A stretch of DNA of 64,000 nucleotides, from NCBI RefSeq assembly GCF_028288465.1, contig NZ_JAQBNR010000050.1, positions 155,726-219,725 on the forward strand. Reading direction: 5' to 3'. A program made the position numbers and the translations under genes. Shown in pieces: positions 63,177 through 64,000 of this stretch; the stretch's first letter is position 1; the number at the start of each line of letters is the position of its first letter. The notes under the pieces were generated by a model. That model saw only the letters and a list, made by a program, of their open reading frames with translations, did not search any database and had not been told where the DNA came from. Source of the stretch: Ferruginibacter sp. (GTDB lineage Bacteria; Bacteroidota; Bacteroidia; Chitinophagales; Chitinophagaceae).

Positions 63177-63974
63177 ATGTACCGTCTTTTATGCTATAGC
63201 AACACAGTAAAAAAAATTAGCCGGTTCAGCTGGCTTATTTTTAGTGTATGTGTGGCAAGGGCACAGGAAGTTAAGTTGTATACCGGATGCAACATGGTGC
63301 TGAATGGCAATATCAACGTAATAGTAAATAACACCGCTTTTAAAAACAACGGCATTTTTTCGGCAGGTGGCAGCACTGTTGCTTTTATGGGAGATGCAGA
63401 TACCACTATCAGTTATTTATCAGGAACCAGCAGTACTACTTTTAATAATCTTACAATTAATAAATCTGCTTACGGTACAGCCTTAAAATCTGCAGCCATA
63501 GTCAGCAATGTGCTGGCGGTAGGTGGGGGCAATCTATATGCCGATAGTAACCTAACATTAAGATCGGATGTCAACCTTACCGCAAGAGTTGCACCAGTTG
63601 CGGCGTCAAGTCAAATTATAGGTAAAGCAACTGTAGAAAGATATATTCCCGGAAAAAGAGCCTGGAGGCTGATGACCGCTCCTGTTACCAGTTCAAATAC
63701 GATATACAATACATGGCAGGATCGTGGCGCCGATATTCCTGGTATAGGGCTGTTAGTAACAGGACCAAATCCTACCGGGTCTTCTGGAAATGGGTTGGAT
63801 GTAAGTGCTCAAAATTCAGTTTCAATGAAAACCTGGAATTACAGTACGCAGGCTTTAGTAAATGTCTTAAATACCAAAGTGCCTATTTCTGCCGGTAACA
63901 CCGGAAGTGCCGTCAATACCGGGTATTTTATATTCATAAGGGGTGACCGTAACCCTGCCAATACGTGTACCTGA
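63177..63974 (+). CDS. Secreted T9SS-type protein, truncated by a stop near the window end
   Basis: Start chosen at ATG 63177 (MYRLLCYSNTVKK...), giving an N-terminal signal; an ATG at 63138 is also possible. The mature region reads LYTGCNMVLNGNINVIVNN, STVAFMGDADTTISYLSGTSSTTF and NLTLRSDVNLTARVA, which is typical of the secreted adhesin-like proteins of Bacteroidota with cell-surface repeats, ending in ERYIPGKRAWRLMTAPV and FIRGDR. The frame stops with TGA at 63972-63974 (NTCT), although the sequence after it (TFTNTTVS) continues as the family would. The gene probably runs past the window; a T9SS sorting domain would lie there. The TGA may be a real truncation or an error. Confidence 0.7.
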   Translation: MYRLLCYSNTVKKISRFSWLIFSVCVARAQEVKLYTGCNMVLNGNINVIVNNTAFKNNGIFSAGGSTVAFMGDADTTISYLSGTSSTTFNNLTINKSAYGTALKSAAIVSNVLAVGGGNLYADSNLTLRSDVNLTARVAPVAASSQIIGKATVERYIPGKRAWRLMTAPVTSSNTIYNTWQDRGADIPGIGLLVTGPNPTGSSGNGLDVSAQNSVSMKTWNYSTQALVNVLNTKVPISAGNTGSAVNTGYFIFIRGDRNPANTCT

Positions 63975-64000
63975 ACTTTTACAAACACAACAGTTAGCTG

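Noticed and set aside
1..64000. CRISPR arrays, rRNA genes, phage or intact transposons
   Set aside because: No regularly spaced repeats, no rRNA sequence, no integrase or transposase motifs were seen on either strand.

Overview
The window looks like chromosomal DNA of a Bacteroidota bacterium, most likely Chitinophagaceae or a close relative. The evidence is a type IX secretion (T9SS) C-terminal domain, many lipoproteins and PorT-like outer-membrane barrels, an ECF sigma factor coupled to a membrane/barrel protein, a DUF4834 protein, a double rhomboid locus, hybrid kinases including a propeller-Y_Y_Y type, little Shine-Dalgarno sequence, and promoters of the Bacteroidota form TTG-N19-TAnnTTTG. 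No phage, CRISPR array, rRNA operon or intact insertion sequence was seen.

Layout. 1-5.6 kb: end of an ECF sigma gene overlapping a membrane-anchored barrel protein, a beta-propeller lipoprotein, a decayed M13 peptidase copy, and a lipoprotein of the cholesterol-dependent cytolysin (CDC) superfamily. 6-15.2 kb: a NarL-type regulator and a 7TMR-DISM histidine kinase that overlap tail to tail, a MORN-repeat protein, an intact M13 peptidase (relative of the decayed copy) and a T9SS-exported propeller protein. 15.3-17.3 kb: a decaying cluster with a frameshifted ketoacyl synthase III-like gene, a broken P450 and an apparently intact APS kinase. 17.6-33.6 kb: mostly housekeeping genes (tRNA-Asn, Rieske protein, hflX, SurA-like foldase, rimP-nusA-infB, HAD hydrolase, a CAT-anticodon tRNA, a purF-type amidotransferase, SixA-like phosphatase, glycosyltransferase, aminotransferase). 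33.8-51.5 kb: an Asp-box propeller protein, an envelope-folding operon (thioredoxin-like plus parvulin), rlmD carrying an in-frame palindromic repeat, two rhomboids of which the second lacks its serine, an EEP-family protein, cysS, a Crp/Fnr regulator, a methyltransferase, a DinB-like protein and a DUF1275 protein. 52-63 kb: a phosphorelay locus with three related hybrid kinases (two in one operon with an HPt protein and a thioredoxin-fold lipoprotein-like protein, the third on the opposite strand). The window ends in a secreted T9SS-type gene that is interrupted by a stop.

How the genes work together. rimP-nusA-infB share a promoter and a short leader with a terminator-like hairpin, which suggests attenuation. 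The phosphorelay operon has sensors, receivers and HPt but no DNA-binding output domain, so its output must lie elsewhere. Several genes have a TAnnTTTG box 4-5 bases before the start codon, which points to leaderless or nearly leaderless mRNAs. The most unusual items are the CDC-like lipoprotein, the in-frame palindromic element in rlmD, the Ser-to-Asn rhomboid, the phosphorelay cluster and the decaying KAS III/P450/APS-kinase cluster.
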